A stretch of DNA of 64,000 nt from Taxillus chinensis (GCA_023512835.1 CM042092.1:27787543-27851542), one strand, 5' to 3'. Positions 44,548 to 57,193 are shown, numbered from the stretch's first letter. Numbers and translations are program-made. Notes: generated from the sequence alone by a model not told the origin.

Positions 44548-46167
44548 TCCTTTTTCATTAGTTGGAGGTGGCGAGTCTCAATAGTGGAGATTTTTGCCTT
44601 GTCTACCTCCAAACCATGTGCGGACACCTTGTGCCCTAGAACTATCCCCTCTGTTACCATGAAATGGCATTTCTCCCAATTTAGGACTAGTTCCTTCTCC
44701 TCACATCTCTCTAAGACCACATCTAGATTTTTCAAGCACCGTTGGTAGGAGGAACCAAACACCGAGAAGTCATCCATGAAGACCTCCATGATCTCCTCAA
44801 CCAAACCCCGAAAAATAGCCATCATACACCTTTGAAAGGTGGCGGGGGGCATTACAAAGCCCAAATGGCATTCTCCTAAATGCAAATGTGCCAAAAGGGC
44901 ACGTGAAGGTGGTCTTTTCTTGGTCCTCGGGCTTAACCATGATCTGATTATACCCGGAATAGCCATCTAAAAAGCAGTAGTGACTATAGCCAGCTAACCT
45001 ATCCAACATTTGGTCAATGAAAGGAAGAGGAAAATGATCCTTCCTAGTGGCCTTGTTCAGCTTCCTATAGTCAACACACACTCTCCATCCCGTCACAGTG
45101 CGAGATGGGATCAATTCATTTTTCTCATTCTTAATCACGGTCATGCCCCCTTTCTTGGGCACAACATGCAATGGACTCACCCACTCACTATCTGAAATAG
45201 CATAAATTATACCCGCATTTTTCCATTTTAAAATTTCTTTTCTAACAACTTCTTTCATGGCAGGGTTTAATCTTCTTTGTCTTTCAAGATGGGTTTAAAA
45301 TCATCATTCATCAAAATCTTATGCATGCAAATCCCTGGACTAATACCCCTAATGTCTTCAATGTTCCATCCTAGGGCCTTTTTGTGTTTCCTAAGGACTT
45401 CTAACAATTGAGTACACTCCACATCATTCAAATTAGAAGCAACAATGACAGGGAATTGATTTGTAGAGTCTAGAAATTCATACCTTAGGTGTCCAGGCAG
45501 CTCCTTTAGTTCTGGAGCTGGATGCACGTCATCTTCTTTCTCCTCCTCAGCTTGCTCCAAAGAGTTTGTAGTTTGCTCATCTTTCTCAGCCGTCAAGTAC
45601 ATCTCTTCATCTTGTTGAGCTTCTATAAGCTGAAGGGTTTCATCATTGGTGGTGGTAATTTCTTCGCCAAGTAATCTTCCACCAATTCCTCAAGGTCTTC
45701 AACCCAAAGGCAATCCTCCTCCTCTTGACCTTGCAGAGCCTTCCCCATGTGGAAGACTAAGGTCTCCTCATTAATTCTCGAGTAAGCTGCCCTTGAGCAA
45801 CATCAATCAATGCACAACCCGTTCGGAAAACGGTCTTCCAAGGAGTAGCTTGAACTCCTCTATCTTCTTCCATCTCCAAAACAACAAAATCCGCTGGAAA
45901 TATGAAGGAGCCCACTTTAACTAGCACATCTTCAATGATCCCTTCAGGTCTTCCAGTGGACCGGTCTGCGAACTGCAATGATATGGAAGTGGGCTTCATG
46001 CCCTTAAGCCCAAGCTGCTTGTACAAAGCAAAGGAAATCAAATTGATGCTGGCCCCTAAATCACATAGGGCCTGCTGCTGCGGTGCATTGCCAATCACAC
46101 AAGGGAGATTAAAGCTGCCCGGATCTTTATGCTTGATGGGCAAACTCTGTTGAACAACACTGCTCAC
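44544..46167 (-). pseudogene. pol: Athila protease and reverse transcriptase, several frameshifts
   Basis: Protease lies at about 45757-46167, with ALCDLGASINLISF; the DLGAS form is usual for Athila. A linker with KKALGWNIEDIRGISPGICM follows (45267-45602). RT spans about 45258-44560: SPLHVVPKKGGMTV, WRVCVDYRKLNKATRKDHFP, FLDGYSGYNQI, then a frame change at a run of seven G (near 44855) before RCMMAIFRGLVEEIMEVFMD, with catalytic box FMDD at 44769-44780. Another frame change is near 44570 before RNase H. Other breaks occur near 45270. Sequence errors in homopolymers could explain some of these. Confidence 0.82.
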
Positions 46168-47883
46168 CTCTGTTGAACCCTCTGGTTCCTCAGCCTCTGA
46201 GGAAATGGCATAGTAGGCCTGAGCTCTTGCTTCTGTTCTTCAACTATTCTGTCTTGACTCAGCTGCTTGTCCTTCTTCTCTTGCACTTTTTCTTCAGCTT
46301 TATCTGATTTTCCTTGGTCATCAGCTTCCAAGGGTCTGCTTTGTTCTTCTGGAATTGCCTTCTTCTTAGGCTCTTCACTTCATTCAGTGTCTTCCCGCTC
46401 CTTAGAGTTATAGCCTTGCAACTCTCCTTGGGGTTCACCTCAGTGTCACTTGGAAAAGTATTGGTTGACACCCCTTGATTTACATTCTGTGCCATACTCA
46501 CAAGTAACTTCTCCATATTCTTAATTGAAGATTCTAGTGTGACTACCCTTTCCTCCAAATTATCCTCTCTTTTGGTTGGCTCATCCACATTCTGATATAC
46601 CCTTCCTCTTTGCTGTTGAGGCTGAGGCTGTTTCTGCTCGAATCCTGGAGGTGGGTGTAAATAATTATCCGTAGCATACGGATTCGCTTCATCCCTGGGG
46701 GGCACATATTTGTCTTGAAATGAGGTATCTCCCCCTCGGTTCTGAGTTCTCTGAAATGGTTGAGATTGCTGCTGATTCTGGTTGTACCCTAGCTGTTGTT
46801 GTTGAGGATAAAATTGCTGTTTCTGGTACAAGCCCTTTCCTCCAACATAATTTGCTTCTTCAGCTCCACTCCAGCCCTGCTCAACTACTGGTAAAGCTGG
46901 TGATCCTTCAACTTTAAGAGCCAATACTTCCATGCCTTTCACTAAAGCTTGAATCTGTGCTTGCACATCATTGGAAGAATTTTCAACTGAAGCAATCTTC
47001 TCCCTTGGCTTTGAAGTACGCACATTAGACCACTGCCAATCAGCTAATGACAACCTCTCCAAGAGCTCTGCTGCTCGTCAGGCTCTAGATTCATCAAGCA
47101 TCCTCCAGGAAATGCATTCACCTTGTCTTGTGAATGGGACCGAAGACCTGTGTAGAAAGATTCAATTTGAATCCACCTGGGGCCTTCCATGATCAGGGCA
47201 TCTTCTCACTAAGTCTTTGAAACGCTCCCAAGCTTCATGAAGAGTCTCCATCTCATCTTGCCTGAACCTCGCTAATCTCTCCTCTTAGCTGGATCACCTT
47301 GGAAGGAGGGAAGTACTTTGACATGAACTTGGTCCGCATCTCCTCCCAAGTGTTGATTGAACCTGTTGGCGGATTGTTGAACCAGCCAAGAGCTCTATCC
47401 CTTAAAGAGAAAGGGAAAAGCCTTAGCTTTATGGCCTCCTCCGACACATTGTTGATCTTGATGGTGTCACACACCTGGTAGAACCTCATCAAATGCTGGT
47501 GTGGATCATCCACGGCTGTTCCTCCAAACGCGTTGTTGCTCACCATGTTGATCAATGCCGGCTTTCGAAGCTATTCGCTTGGACTCTTGTCTGCCGAATC
47601 CCGAATAATGGTCCGACATCATCGGCCTCGCATAATCTAAGAAGGTTCAGGGCATAAACCTATTACCCTCTTCTTCTGGATATTGGCCATTGTAATTGGC
47701 CCCTCCTTGCGGTGCACCACCATCAGGTCCGAGATCTGCCATCGGATCGCCTACGGATTGCTCCAAGCCTTGTAGTGCTTCTTCCGCCTCACGTCTTGCT
47801 TCCCTAGTCGCTCTACGACGAGCTCTGAACAACCTTTCAAGTTCCCGCGTAAATTGTATATCCTCCTCTCTTTGCATGCACAA
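46168..47883 (-). pseudogene. gag: Athila gag, frameshifted
   Basis: A probable start lies at 47883 (MCMQREEDIQFTRELERLF), an arginine-rich N-terminus. The capsid segment at 47253-47555 is typical: FGGTAVDDPHQHLMRFYQVC, LFPFSLRDRALGWF and SINTWEEMRTKFMSKYFP. A Gln/Pro-rich region follows (46259-47062) with FPSDTEVNPKESCKAITLRS, the usual link to protease. At least three frame changes separate the parts. Gag packages element RNA in cytoplasmic particles. Confidence 0.82.
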
Positions 47884-48065
47884 CTAGGAATCCTTGATGT
47901 ATGTTCCTGTAAACAACAACAAGAACACACCCAGCGCTCCGAACAATGCAAAATAAACAAATAAAGAACACAAAATAATAGAAAATAAAAGACAAAATAA
48001 AACACCAAGATCGAATTCAAACAATTTCACTCAATGTTGATTTTAAAAACTAGTTAACCGTTGAA

Positions 48066-48083
48066 TCCCCGGCAACGGCGCCA
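48066..48083 (-). other. Primer binding site of Athila (tRNA-Asp)
   Basis: The minus strand reads TGGCGCCGTTGCCGGGGA three bases after the LTR end. This is the known Athila primer site complementary to tRNA-Asp. Confidence 0.92.
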
Positions 48084-48086
48084 ATT

Positions 48087-49599
48087 TGACAGACAAGATT
48101 TTTAGCCTCTCTAAAAGAGCTAGCTAGTGTCGTTAAATCTTTCTTCAAAATAATAAATTCCCTAAGTTTGCACTAAAAGAATAAGCGACAAAGAAAGGGG
48201 TCGAACCCACAGGGATTAACCTAGTTCTCTAGTTCTCAAATCAAATCACCCAATTACTCTTGTTCTATAAAATGTCTTGGCAAAAAGTTTTCTTTTTTTA
48301 AACTAAAGATCTAATTTTTATTTGGTTTTCTGAATAAACAAAGAAAGTAAACTGATTTTAGGATTAAGATTCAAGGATTAAAAGCATCTAGGGTCACAAT
48401 TTCACCTCCCTATGTTATCTCTACTGGTTCATGGTATTAGGGTTGTCCGATTGAAAACATGCTAAACATAAGCCAAGGACAACAAATGGTCATTGAGGTC
48501 CTTTTAAGAGTTGTATGCCAGAATGGTCATCTAAACACACAAACATGCAAAGCCAATAAATCATACTTGCAAAAGGATAATGATCACACCAATCACAAAT
48601 AAGTTATGAATCTCAATCCGCCCCAGACTAGGGCTAAGAATACCAAGGTGTACATCCAAAGATAGAATTAAGAACAGATTCATAAAACATGCAAAACTCA
48701 ATCATCCAAACCCAATATTCATAAACACAAAGAAACAACAAGGGGGCTACATTGCTCCCCTAGATTATAAGAACTACTCACGCATGATTACAAGCAAAAC
48801 CATAGCAGAAAAGCTCAACATCTTCTTCTTGATCACGCGCACAGCAAAGCTTCAAATCCAGGCTCCAAAATCCGCGACGGCTGCTGCGACGGCTGCTCTC
48901 CTAGGTCAAGGAGCACCTCCAAGTCGTGGAGCCTCTCTCTCTCTCTCTAAAACGTGTAGGGGGGTTAGGCATTGCTAGCAAGGGGCGTGGAGCTCTTATT
49001 TATAGAGTTTGGATGGGCTTTGAGGTGTGTAACCTAGCCCACTTATCAAAACGGCGTAGTTTTGATAAGTAACACTCGAAACATTAAAAACTCTATCTTC
49101 CATCCACAATTTGGACTTGGGCCTTCAGGAACAAATGATCAGCATGGAAAAACGATTGGATCGGTCCAAAAATATCTCTGCACGCCAATTTGCACGTGAT
49201 ATGGTGAATTCACGTGCACCTCCAAATCAGCTCAAACTTCTCCCCAAGCTTCCTTGCATCCTGTAGAGGCCTGAGAGGCAAAAATAGGCTTGCACGTGAT
49301 ATGGGTGAATTCACGTGCAACTCCAAATTAGCACCAAATGCTCTGAAATTTCTCTGGCAGGTAGAGGACATCATTCCAAGCAACTTTTCTTCTTGCACGC
49401 CAGTTGTTTGAGGCCATCTACTATGTCAAAAGTGAGGTCCAAAATCTGCCAAAACAGCTTAAAAGCACATGTATTTGCAACTAGCATCTTCCTAGGGGTT
49501 AGAGCAAATATATATGATATATGAAGCAATAAGGCTCTAATCATGCTCTTAAACATCCTAAATAAATACTAGAATAACGGCATAAAATGCACGGTATCA
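48087..49599 (-). repeat. 5' LTR of Athila (1,513 bp)
   Basis: Minus-strand ends are TGATACCGTGCATT (49599) and CTTGTCTGTCA (48087). TATAAATA (minus) is at 48997-49004, the ATCAAAAC/GTTTTGAT inverted repeat at 49045-49066, and CACGTG cores at about 49190-49320. It is nearly identical to 36393-37902. Confidence 0.95.
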
Positions 49600-49604
49600 A
49601 CCCC
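49600..49604. other. Target site duplication ACCCC, right of Athila
   Basis: It pairs with 36388-36392. Confidence 0.92.
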
Positions 49605-50834
49605 AAATTACCCAATTTCAAGGTCTAAAACACCAAAATTCACACATACAATATCATATATACACATAAAAAATAAACAAATTTTATTATGAATTAAATT
49701 ATTCAATATTACCCATTTTGATTTGTTGTCTAGCATACAATTAATCAACATAACAAGCTAGAAATCATCATCTAAATACTTTACATTATCAATTTAACCA
49801 ATTAAACTAAATTTAATGTTTTCCCCAAATTCTAGGATACATCCTTCTTTCTTATTTTCTACCCAAATTATGCATGTTTAATCTAATATAAGGGTACAGA
49901 ATTGAAGGAACACATACCTAAAAGTTATTTTGGAGATTAAACAAGCCAGCAACATCTAGAATCGATCATCCAAATTCTCCTCTTCCTTTTCTCATGTATG
50001 ATGCAAAAATGAGAATGGCTCTCTCTCCTCATGCCCACTATATATATTTCTGCATTTTTACATGTGGGAAAAAGTTGTCATAGATCAAATTTATCAGTGT
50101 CTTTTGAAACCACCACCAATAAACCTCACTCAAGTGCCTTTTGTTTAGTGAATTAGCTGGTATTCAGAATCCTCTCCAGTTTCCACCCATTATCAAAATA
50201 AGTCGTGCTAATTCATTTTGATTAATCATCTCAACTAGGGTTTCAAATAAAATAAAGAAAATAAATGATTTAACATATTTGTGAGACAATATTTATAGAG
50301 CACTAATATCCAACTGGATGAGATAGCCAAATTTATAATTAAATAATGACATGACATGATATTAGTTGATATATTTTTAAATTCATATCACACGAACTAA
50401 TATTGTATCATATTATTATTTAGATGCATGTATTTTTAAATCTCAATTCAATTGAATATATTTATTCAAATCACAGTGGACAAGAATATTGAAATCCAGC
50501 CAATGAATGGCGACTCATCTATTAAGAGCATTGGCATTGGTTTTACCAAACCAAACTTTAAAATTTGATGAAAATGGATACTTTTTCATAAATTTAAAGT
50601 TTGATTATTCATAACCTAGCATTGGAATATCCATTATACTCATCAAAATAATAATATATTATAATTTTAATAATAATAAATAACAATCTGGCATGTTCCG
50701 AGAAGTGGTGCGCAAAAGTGATGGGGTGGTGGTCGTCTGAGGGGGGGGGAAGCTGCGCACAAGTGATGGTGTTTGTTGCAATCTGGAGAGGGAGGAGGAG
50801 GAGGGGGCATGGTCGCCGTCAGGGGAGGGGAGTA
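49605..50834. other. Unassigned AT-rich sequence
   Basis: Right flank of the Athila insertion. No gene is supported. A stretch from about 50520 (AAGAGCATTGGCATTGG) to 50700 has the look of a small non-autonomous DNA element, but no clean inverted repeats or target duplication could be defined. A G-rich stretch lies at 50735-50830. Confidence 0.4.
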
Positions 50835-51179
50835 TGGATTGGACATACTAACCCCATTTTGTATATTTATCTCCCATTACCATGTCCTATGAACACTAAA
50901 TAGGCCTAGGGAAGCCATAGTTGAGAAACTCTGCTACAAGCCCATAAAGTGCCCCAAGACCAACACCAGGAGACTGAGGATGAAATTTGGAGACTAACGC
51001 ACTTGACCGTGCTTAAATCCGACTTAAAACGAAGGAGTTATGGCCAACACAGTTTTCAGAAGAAAAAGACAAACTCGCCAAAAGACGGTCAATGCCCCTG
51101 GCCAAACTGCCTGAAAATGTTTTTGTAAAAAAAAAAACCTAGCCTCGAAGACTCGAAGGTACGAAGCCTTTGAATCTTC

Positions 51180-51510
51180 AGGGGTTGACCTTCGACCCGT
51201 TGACCCTTGACCTTCGAGGGTTGACCTTCAATCCTAAGATTAACCTTCGACCCTTGACTTTTGACCCGGAGATTAACCTTTGACCCTTTGCCCCTTGACC
51301 TTTGACCCTTGACCTTTGAGGTTTGACCTCTGACCCTGAGATTAACCTTTGACCCTTCGCTCCTTAACCTTCGAGAGTTGACCTTCAACCCTAAGATTAA
51401 CCTTCGACCATTCACCCCTTGACCTTCGACCCGTTGACCATTGACATTCGACCCACCGACCTTTGACTCTGCCGACACTTCGACCCTATTGACCTTTGAC
51501 TTTCGCTATT
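51180..51510 (+). promoter_or_regulatory. Dense TTGAC(C/T) array in the G LTR
   Basis: About 18 TTGACC or TTGACT motifs occur in 330 bp on the plus strand, mixed with TTCGACC units such as GTTGACCCTTGACCTTCGA. The array lies about 260 bp upstream of the TATA-like sequence at 51772. TTGAC(C/T) is the WRKY W-box core; function is inferred. Confidence 0.65.
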
Positions 51511-51955
51511 TGGCCTTATTTTCCATGGGCTCTTTTATGTGTAGTCATGAGACGCACTTTTATTAGCTAGCCAGCTGTCAGAGATGCTTCTCAATGCCTG
51601 TCTGTCACATGTGCTCACAAAAAGACGAAGAAGGCAATCACAAGTTGCCTAATTTTCACACAGCTTGTCCCACCACCAGACAAAAGCTAAAATCTTCTAA
51701 TAAAAAATGCTGACACTCATAATAGAGTAATAAATGCACAATAATGATGGTCCAGCCAAATTCTGTCATCCCATAAATAGAGGCTCTCCCCCCACACGGA
51801 AAAAAAGGAGGAAAAACAAAAGGAAAAAAGGGAGGATATTCTGCCAAAAAAAACGAAAGAACCTCTCTCTCTCTCTCTCTCTCCCGAACAGCTCCCCCTC
51901 TCTCTCTGCAAAAAGAAAAAGCAAATTGTAGAGCTCACTCACCCATCAAATACCC

Positions 51956-51958
<3 letters not shown>

Positions 51959-52003
<45 letters not shown>
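51959..52003. repeat. (TC)n microsatellite
   Basis: About 22 uninterrupted TC dinucleotides in the 5' transcribed part of the G LTR. Shorter TC tracts lie at 51866-51892. Confidence 0.9.
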
Positions 52004-52008
<5 letters not shown>

Positions 52009-52543
52009 GTTTTCCAATCATAAAACAAAAAAAGAGGACAAATCCTCACCTGTCTCATTGCTTCAATCCCCAAAGAATTCCCATCCAAAACCAAAAAAGG
52101 GGGCCAACACAAATCCGTTCTCTTTTATCCCATCAATCCCCATCAAGTTCACAAAAAAGGGGCATTCCCCATAGTTCCTGCACGCAAGTCTCCATCATCT
52201 AGCCGTCCAAATTACAAGTCTCCATCGAATCGGGGAGGTACGTTACCAGTGCCGACAAGTGATCTTGGACATGGTGCCTCTACCGGAGTAGACTCACTCA
52301 CATCAGTTCATGTTTATTATGTTTGTTGTGTAGCTTTAGATTCGTTTTTCTTGCCGCATTTGTTTGTTTTCACTTTTATTATTTTATGTTGTAATGTGTA
52401 AGATGTAATATGTAAGGAAAAAAAACAACAAAAGGAGAGGGAAAGGGAGTGATTTAGTTTCGCCGTTGCACACACCACGCCATAGTTCCAATTGTTATTT
52501 CTTTTTTTTTAAACCTTAGTTTTAATTTCGTTGATCCAAGAAT

Positions 52544-52548
52544 AAATC
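52544..52548. other. Target site duplication AAATC, left of solo LTR E
   Basis: It is repeated at 54798-54802. Confidence 0.9.
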
Positions 52549-52950
52549 TGTAGAGACTCGTATTTGGGTAGTCTTGAGAGATAGCTATTCTATGAGAATG
52601 CAACTATCTAGACGGTAGTATAGCCCTCGACATGAGCATTTTGACAGTACTTGGGCCCGATTCCGGGTCGGGGCCCCGAGTGGCCCGATTGTAGACTTTC
52701 TCGAGTTTTATTGATTGAGCTTGCGTTCGAGCAGTCATTTGAGTATGAAAACATCTGGGCAGTGATGTGCTCGTCATTTTGAATGTTTTGACTATAATTG
52801 GGTTCAATTTGGAGTTCGTGACCTCGGGATGTCAATTATTGTTGAGAGGCCAATTATTGGCAGCAGTATAAATAATTAAGATAATTAAGAAACTATCTTA
52901 TTCATTTATTTTGCTTGGTGCGTGCGTGTTTGAGAGAGAGAGAGACAGAG

Positions 52951-52994
<44 letters not shown>

Positions 52995-54797
52995 AGAAGG
53001 TGAAGAGCTTCCTTTGGTGATTTGGGGCGATTGGAGCTCGTGGATCGCAAATAATCTTTCCAGGTAGGTGTCCTTGACCTTTTTATCTCGATCCTATATT
53101 TGGATATGTGTTATTGTGATCTGTGGTTATATAACTATGTATTTCATGAGGGTTGAGAAGTCAACCATGGAAATCTAGATTTAGATCTAGATGGATATAT
53201 GATTTGTGGGTCTTTCTATTGTTACCGTGCGATTTAGAGCCATTTAGGACACGTTTTGAGCTAGATATTGTAGCCTGTTGAGTAAAACGTGTGTTTGTGA
53301 GCATCTGGGGGTCACTGGGTTGATTCCAGACGAAGAACAGGCCAAATACGAGGATAAATAGTACCCTGGGCATACGCAAGAGTTAATAGTCCAGATCAGT
53401 AGTCCGGATCAGTTAGTCTGGATCAGTTAGTTCGGATCAGTAGTCCGGATCAGTAGTCCAAATTAGTAATCCAGATCAGTTAGTCCGAATCAATAATCCG
53501 GATCAGTAGTCTGGATGTGGCAGCAACAGTGGTCCGTAGCAGTGTTTCCGCAGCATCAATCCGCAACTTCAAACCGTAGCAGTGTTTCCGCAGCATCAAT
53601 CTGCAGCAGTGCAACTGCACTGCACTGGACTAGACCATTTACATTGTAACCATTAAGTCAAGTATTATACTTAAGTTACAATGTAAATAGCGAAATACCA
53701 CCCTTTCGGATTGAAAGAAAAATACTAGAAAAATATTAGAAAATTAAATTCTCACTCCTTCAAAATGTGAAAATTGGGATTTAGTGTAAAATCTCGGAAA
53801 AATTCAGTTTTTCGTAGAGGTGAATTTTTGGAAAGTGGGGTTAGACATCTTAGAAAAATCCTAAAAAATCAGATTATCTTAGTTATAATATGAAGACCCA
53901 ATGCCAGGACTTTTTATTTCAAGAAAACAACTTCTATGGGTATCTCCTTTCTTGGTCAAGGAATGATGACCGATTTGTGAAGACTGGCTTCAGTTATAAA
54001 GGGAGTATGGTGAACCTTAATGCCATATTGGTGTTGGTATGTTGGTTTGAGAAATTGAGGCTTAGGCTCTATGACTTGTTGGGTTCTTGCCGTGAGGCTA
54101 AGGCCTGTGTTGAGTCGTTGAGCTCGTGAAGCTAAGGCAGAGTGCCCTGAGCAGAGATCCTGTTGAGGATCGTGTTGAGCCGTTGAGCTCGTGGAGCTAG
54201 GGCTGAGTGCCATGAGCTGGGATCCCGTGGAGGATTGTGGACAAGCTGTCCTATGTGGGCAGGCTGGGTCCTGATGTTTGTTTGCAGGCCGAGTCCTGAC
54301 GATTTGTGTACACTACACGGTGCACGAGTACACTGAGCATATAGTATAAACTTATATGTTTGCATGATGTAGAGTTTTGGGGTCACTTACTGAGCATGTC
54401 GCCCACCCCTAATTGTTGTTTCCCTTTTTCAGGTGTAACCCGAGACTAGTGGAGGACTTTCTTTCAGGAGGACGTGCCCACTACTCTGATGTATAATACA
54501 GTATTGTATTCTGTATTGTTTTGTGTAATATCCCGGACATGGGCCCGTGGACAGTTGTATTTGAATACTGTTTGTGATGTGATGTCTATATGACTGTTTG
54601 ACTTATTGTATGCATGATGATATATGGAGAAGTACAGGATTACCCTTGATGTATGACTGTACAGGGTTGCATGATTGAGACAGCACCCGCGGTGTAGTCT
54701 CTATTGGTGCTAGTCACCAACCCCTTGGCCTTTCGGGTGCGGGCAAGGGGAAGTCATGTTCCTGGTTCCTGGTTCCCTGGAATTTGGGGGCGTGACA
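52549..54797 (+). repeat. Solo LTR E, Tekay-like (2,249 bp)
   Basis: It runs from TGTAGAGACTCGTATTTGGG to GGGGGCGTGACA and is homologous to solo LTR D. TATAAATA is at 52867-52874, followed by a (GA)n tract (52936-52990). A run of degenerate TCAGTAGTCCGGA repeats lies at 53390-53520. Perfect AAATC duplications flank it. Confidence 0.92.
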
Positions 54798-54802
54798 AAA
54801 TC
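54798..54802. other. Target site duplication AAATC, right of solo LTR E
   Basis: It pairs with 52544-52548. Confidence 0.9.
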
Positions 54803-55295
54803 GGTAAAAAAAAAAACAACAAAGATAAAAATAAAAAAAGGACATGACAAGACAAAACAAAAAAATGTAAAATAAAAAATCATAAAAAACACACAACATG
54901 TGATAACTCAATTACGGTCTATATTGTCAGCCGGGGTAGACCAATATTCGGAAAGGCAACAATCAAGTCTATCCCTCGGTAATAAGACCAATAATGAAAC
55001 AGTTCCATTAAACTGTTACGCATGGAACCAACATGTTTCTCAAAAATAAAAATACAAGAAAAGAGAGGAAGCAAAAAAAAAAAAAATAGAAACCTCCTCC
55101 TCCTAAGATAGGTACTGAAAGGGTGATGTAGGGGTGTTAATCCTTCCTTACACATAACCAACCCCCGAACCCTATCTCTGGTAATGTAGACCACCCGCAT
55201 TTTAGGTGACCAACTGCACCCCCAAAAACAGTTGGTGACGACTCTATACATTTCGTCCTTTGGTTGCGGCCCGGACGAAAACCAATGATGACAGC

Positions 55296-55313
55296 TGGCG
55301 ACTCTGCTGGGGA
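55296..55313 (+). other. Primer binding site of G (tRNA-Arg-like)
   Basis: TGGCGACTCTGCTGGGGA, two bases after the LTR end, identical to the M site at 8645-8662. Confidence 0.85.
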
Positions 55314-56270
55314 CAACACTTAAAGGGTTAGGCCTAATACTAGGATTGGGAGGTTTCCTTTTTTTGTTTTTACTTGGCTATTTTGTTTATTTATTTGTGA
55401 TAGTTGTGATTCATATGCTTTAACACCATGATAGTTATGATTTACTGCTTTCCATACCTGTTGCATTCACGTATAACCCTATACTCGGGTTTGGCACAAT
55501 TTAGGTTAGCGAGGTTTAGTACGGTACCTTGTGTGTTGATCATTATCCGCAATAGGGCCCTGGACTCCTCACTCAAGCTTGAGGTTCTTTTAAGGCTCGT
55601 CCTTTTAAGACCCCCCTCTGGTAAATCCCATGGTGTACGGAGCTCTTTACAAGAGGAAGTTTGGGAACGAATGAATATGATAGGTTTAGCAATAGAAGCC
55701 TATCAGGGGGGCATTGACCCACATGTTGTTTGCTCATTTTATGTCATGTTAACATTTGTTTTTTAGGGTAGTCCTTAAGTCATCCCTTGCACAAATGATT
55801 TGCCTTACTATTGGTTTATTATTTTATCCTGTCTATGTGCCTTGCTATTGCTATATACTATTTTACTTATCTCATTCTTTTGTGCTAATTCTGGCCTACG
55901 GTAAACTAACATCACTTTGTTACTTACTTACCATGTTCATTTCTTATTCTTAACATCCGTTATGGGCCCACGTAGGACACATGTTCTGTTCCATTCCACC
56001 CCACACACAGTCTTGGGTCACATAGACCACCTCAGTACTAGGTCTCCATTCATTCTCACCTAACATACGACATTATTCCACATTAGTCCATAGGTACCTG
56101 AAAGGTGCACCCTTATTCATACATTCACAACTTCATAACAATTTGCCCTCATGCATTGCAACACGTAGACAAGTAGATCCATGCGTGTATGCGTACTCAT
56201 TTACATGTTCATGCATACATGCATGTCAAAAACAAGCAAAATATAAGAGAAAAATAAAAAATAAACAATA
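55314..56270 (+). other. 5' untranslated leader of G
   Basis: The first 450 bases match the M leader (minus strand of 8150-8640). No ORF is supported before gag. Confidence 0.65.
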
Positions 56271-57193
56271 AAAAAAGAGCTTACCGCAGTCCACTTCTGC
56301 CACATCCAAGATTGCGCACCGATACAACCTCAGATCCCGACAGCAACAACTATCCACTTCAATGGTAGAACAAACAGAAAACAAATTTGCTAGTCTGGAG
56401 CAAGACCAACAAGAACTGCAAAATCAAATGAAGGCCATGATGGAAATGTTGACCAAGATGGCAGTAGACAAAGATAGGGGTCCCACTGAGATGGCCACTG
56501 ACCAGTCCCCAAGGCAAGCGTAAGGGGCAACAATGCCTCCCCACTTCATACCAGTACCCCCACAAGAGCTCAATCCATCAACATAAACCTTGGGCCTTCT
56601 CCTCAAGTCCAATTTACCTCATCGGCTCCGAGCAACATGGCCAAAGTGATGGGACTTCATGTACCTCAGAAGGGTGATCAGTCACTATCAATGAAGAAGC
56701 TCGAGGAAAGACTCAAAGCGATTGAAGGAACAAAGCTTATGGGATGATCAACTCCCAAGACTTGTACCTGGTGCCCGACATCATTCTGCCACCAAAATTT
56801 AAGGTACCAGACTTCGACAAGTTTAATGGGTCCCAGTGCCCAAAAACACACCTTACTATGTATTGTTGGAAGATCTAGTGATGACAAGCTCCTCATGCAT
56901 TGTTTCCAAGAAAGCTTGACTGGGGCACCACTTCGATGGTGCATTCAGCTGGAGGGAAGTCATATCAAGACTTGGAGAGACCTCGCAATAGCTTTCCTCA
57001 TACAAAACAAACACGTCACAGAATTGGAGCTGGACAGGTTGGCATTGCTAGCCTTTGAGAAAGGAGCTACTGAAAGCTTTAAAGTCTATGCGAGAAGATG
57101 GAGGGAGGCATCTACAAAAGTTCAACCCTCATTAACCGAAAGGGAGTTGACCACAATGTTTATCAAAACTTCGAAAGGGGTATACTATGAAAA
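56271..57193 (+). pseudogene. gag: gag of G (Tat type), 5' part, frameshifted and truncated
   Basis: The readable start includes IAHRYNLRSRQQQLSTSM and a coiled-coil-like stretch (ENKFASLEQDQQELQNQMKA, from 56362). A TAA stops this frame near 56521. After further frame changes the capsid core is clear at 56826-57190: LLMHCFQESLTGAPLRWCIQ, TWRDLAIAFLIQNKH and VYARRWREASTKVQPSLTER, typical of Tat Gag. The reading ends at YYEN, where the copia LTR begins. Knuckles and everything downstream are missing. Confidence 0.82.

Larger units (their letters stand above)
36393..49599 (-). mobile_element. Athila-lineage Ty3/gypsy retrotransposon, structurally complete, 13.2 kb
   Basis: Two nearly identical LTRs (1,510 and 1,513 bp), a tRNA-Asp PBS, gag, protease, RT, RNase H, integrase, a third ORF after pol, a PPT and ACCCC target duplications are all present in minus-strand order. 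PBS, PPT style and protein order are Athila. LTRs differ at only about a dozen positions by eye, so insertion is recent, yet gag, RT and the third ORF carry frameshifts. The third ORF is not only envelope-like but ends in an Ulp1-like protease domain. Confidence 0.95.
50835..55293 (+). repeat. 5' LTR of G, interrupted by solo LTR E (net about 2.2 kb)
   Basis: It starts near TGGATTGGACATACTAACCCC and ends CCAATGATGACA. The first 300 bases match the M LTR start; the last 240 match M and F. A W-box-like array (51180-51510), a TATA-like CATAAATA at 51772-51779 and (TC)n tracts (51866-51892, 51959-52003) lie between. Confidence 0.82.
50835..57193 (+). mobile_element. G: 5' part of a third Tat-type element, plus strand
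   Basis: LTR, PBS, leader and gag are in order and match M (minus strand). The LTR is interrupted by solo LTR E and the gag is cut by the copia LTR at about 57194. The left boundary is approximate because the first bases of the LTR differ from M. Confidence 0.85.

Noticed and set aside
50520..50700. Possible MITE beginning AAGAGCATTGGCATTGG
   Set aside because: No convincing inverted terminal repeats or target duplication could be delimited by eye.
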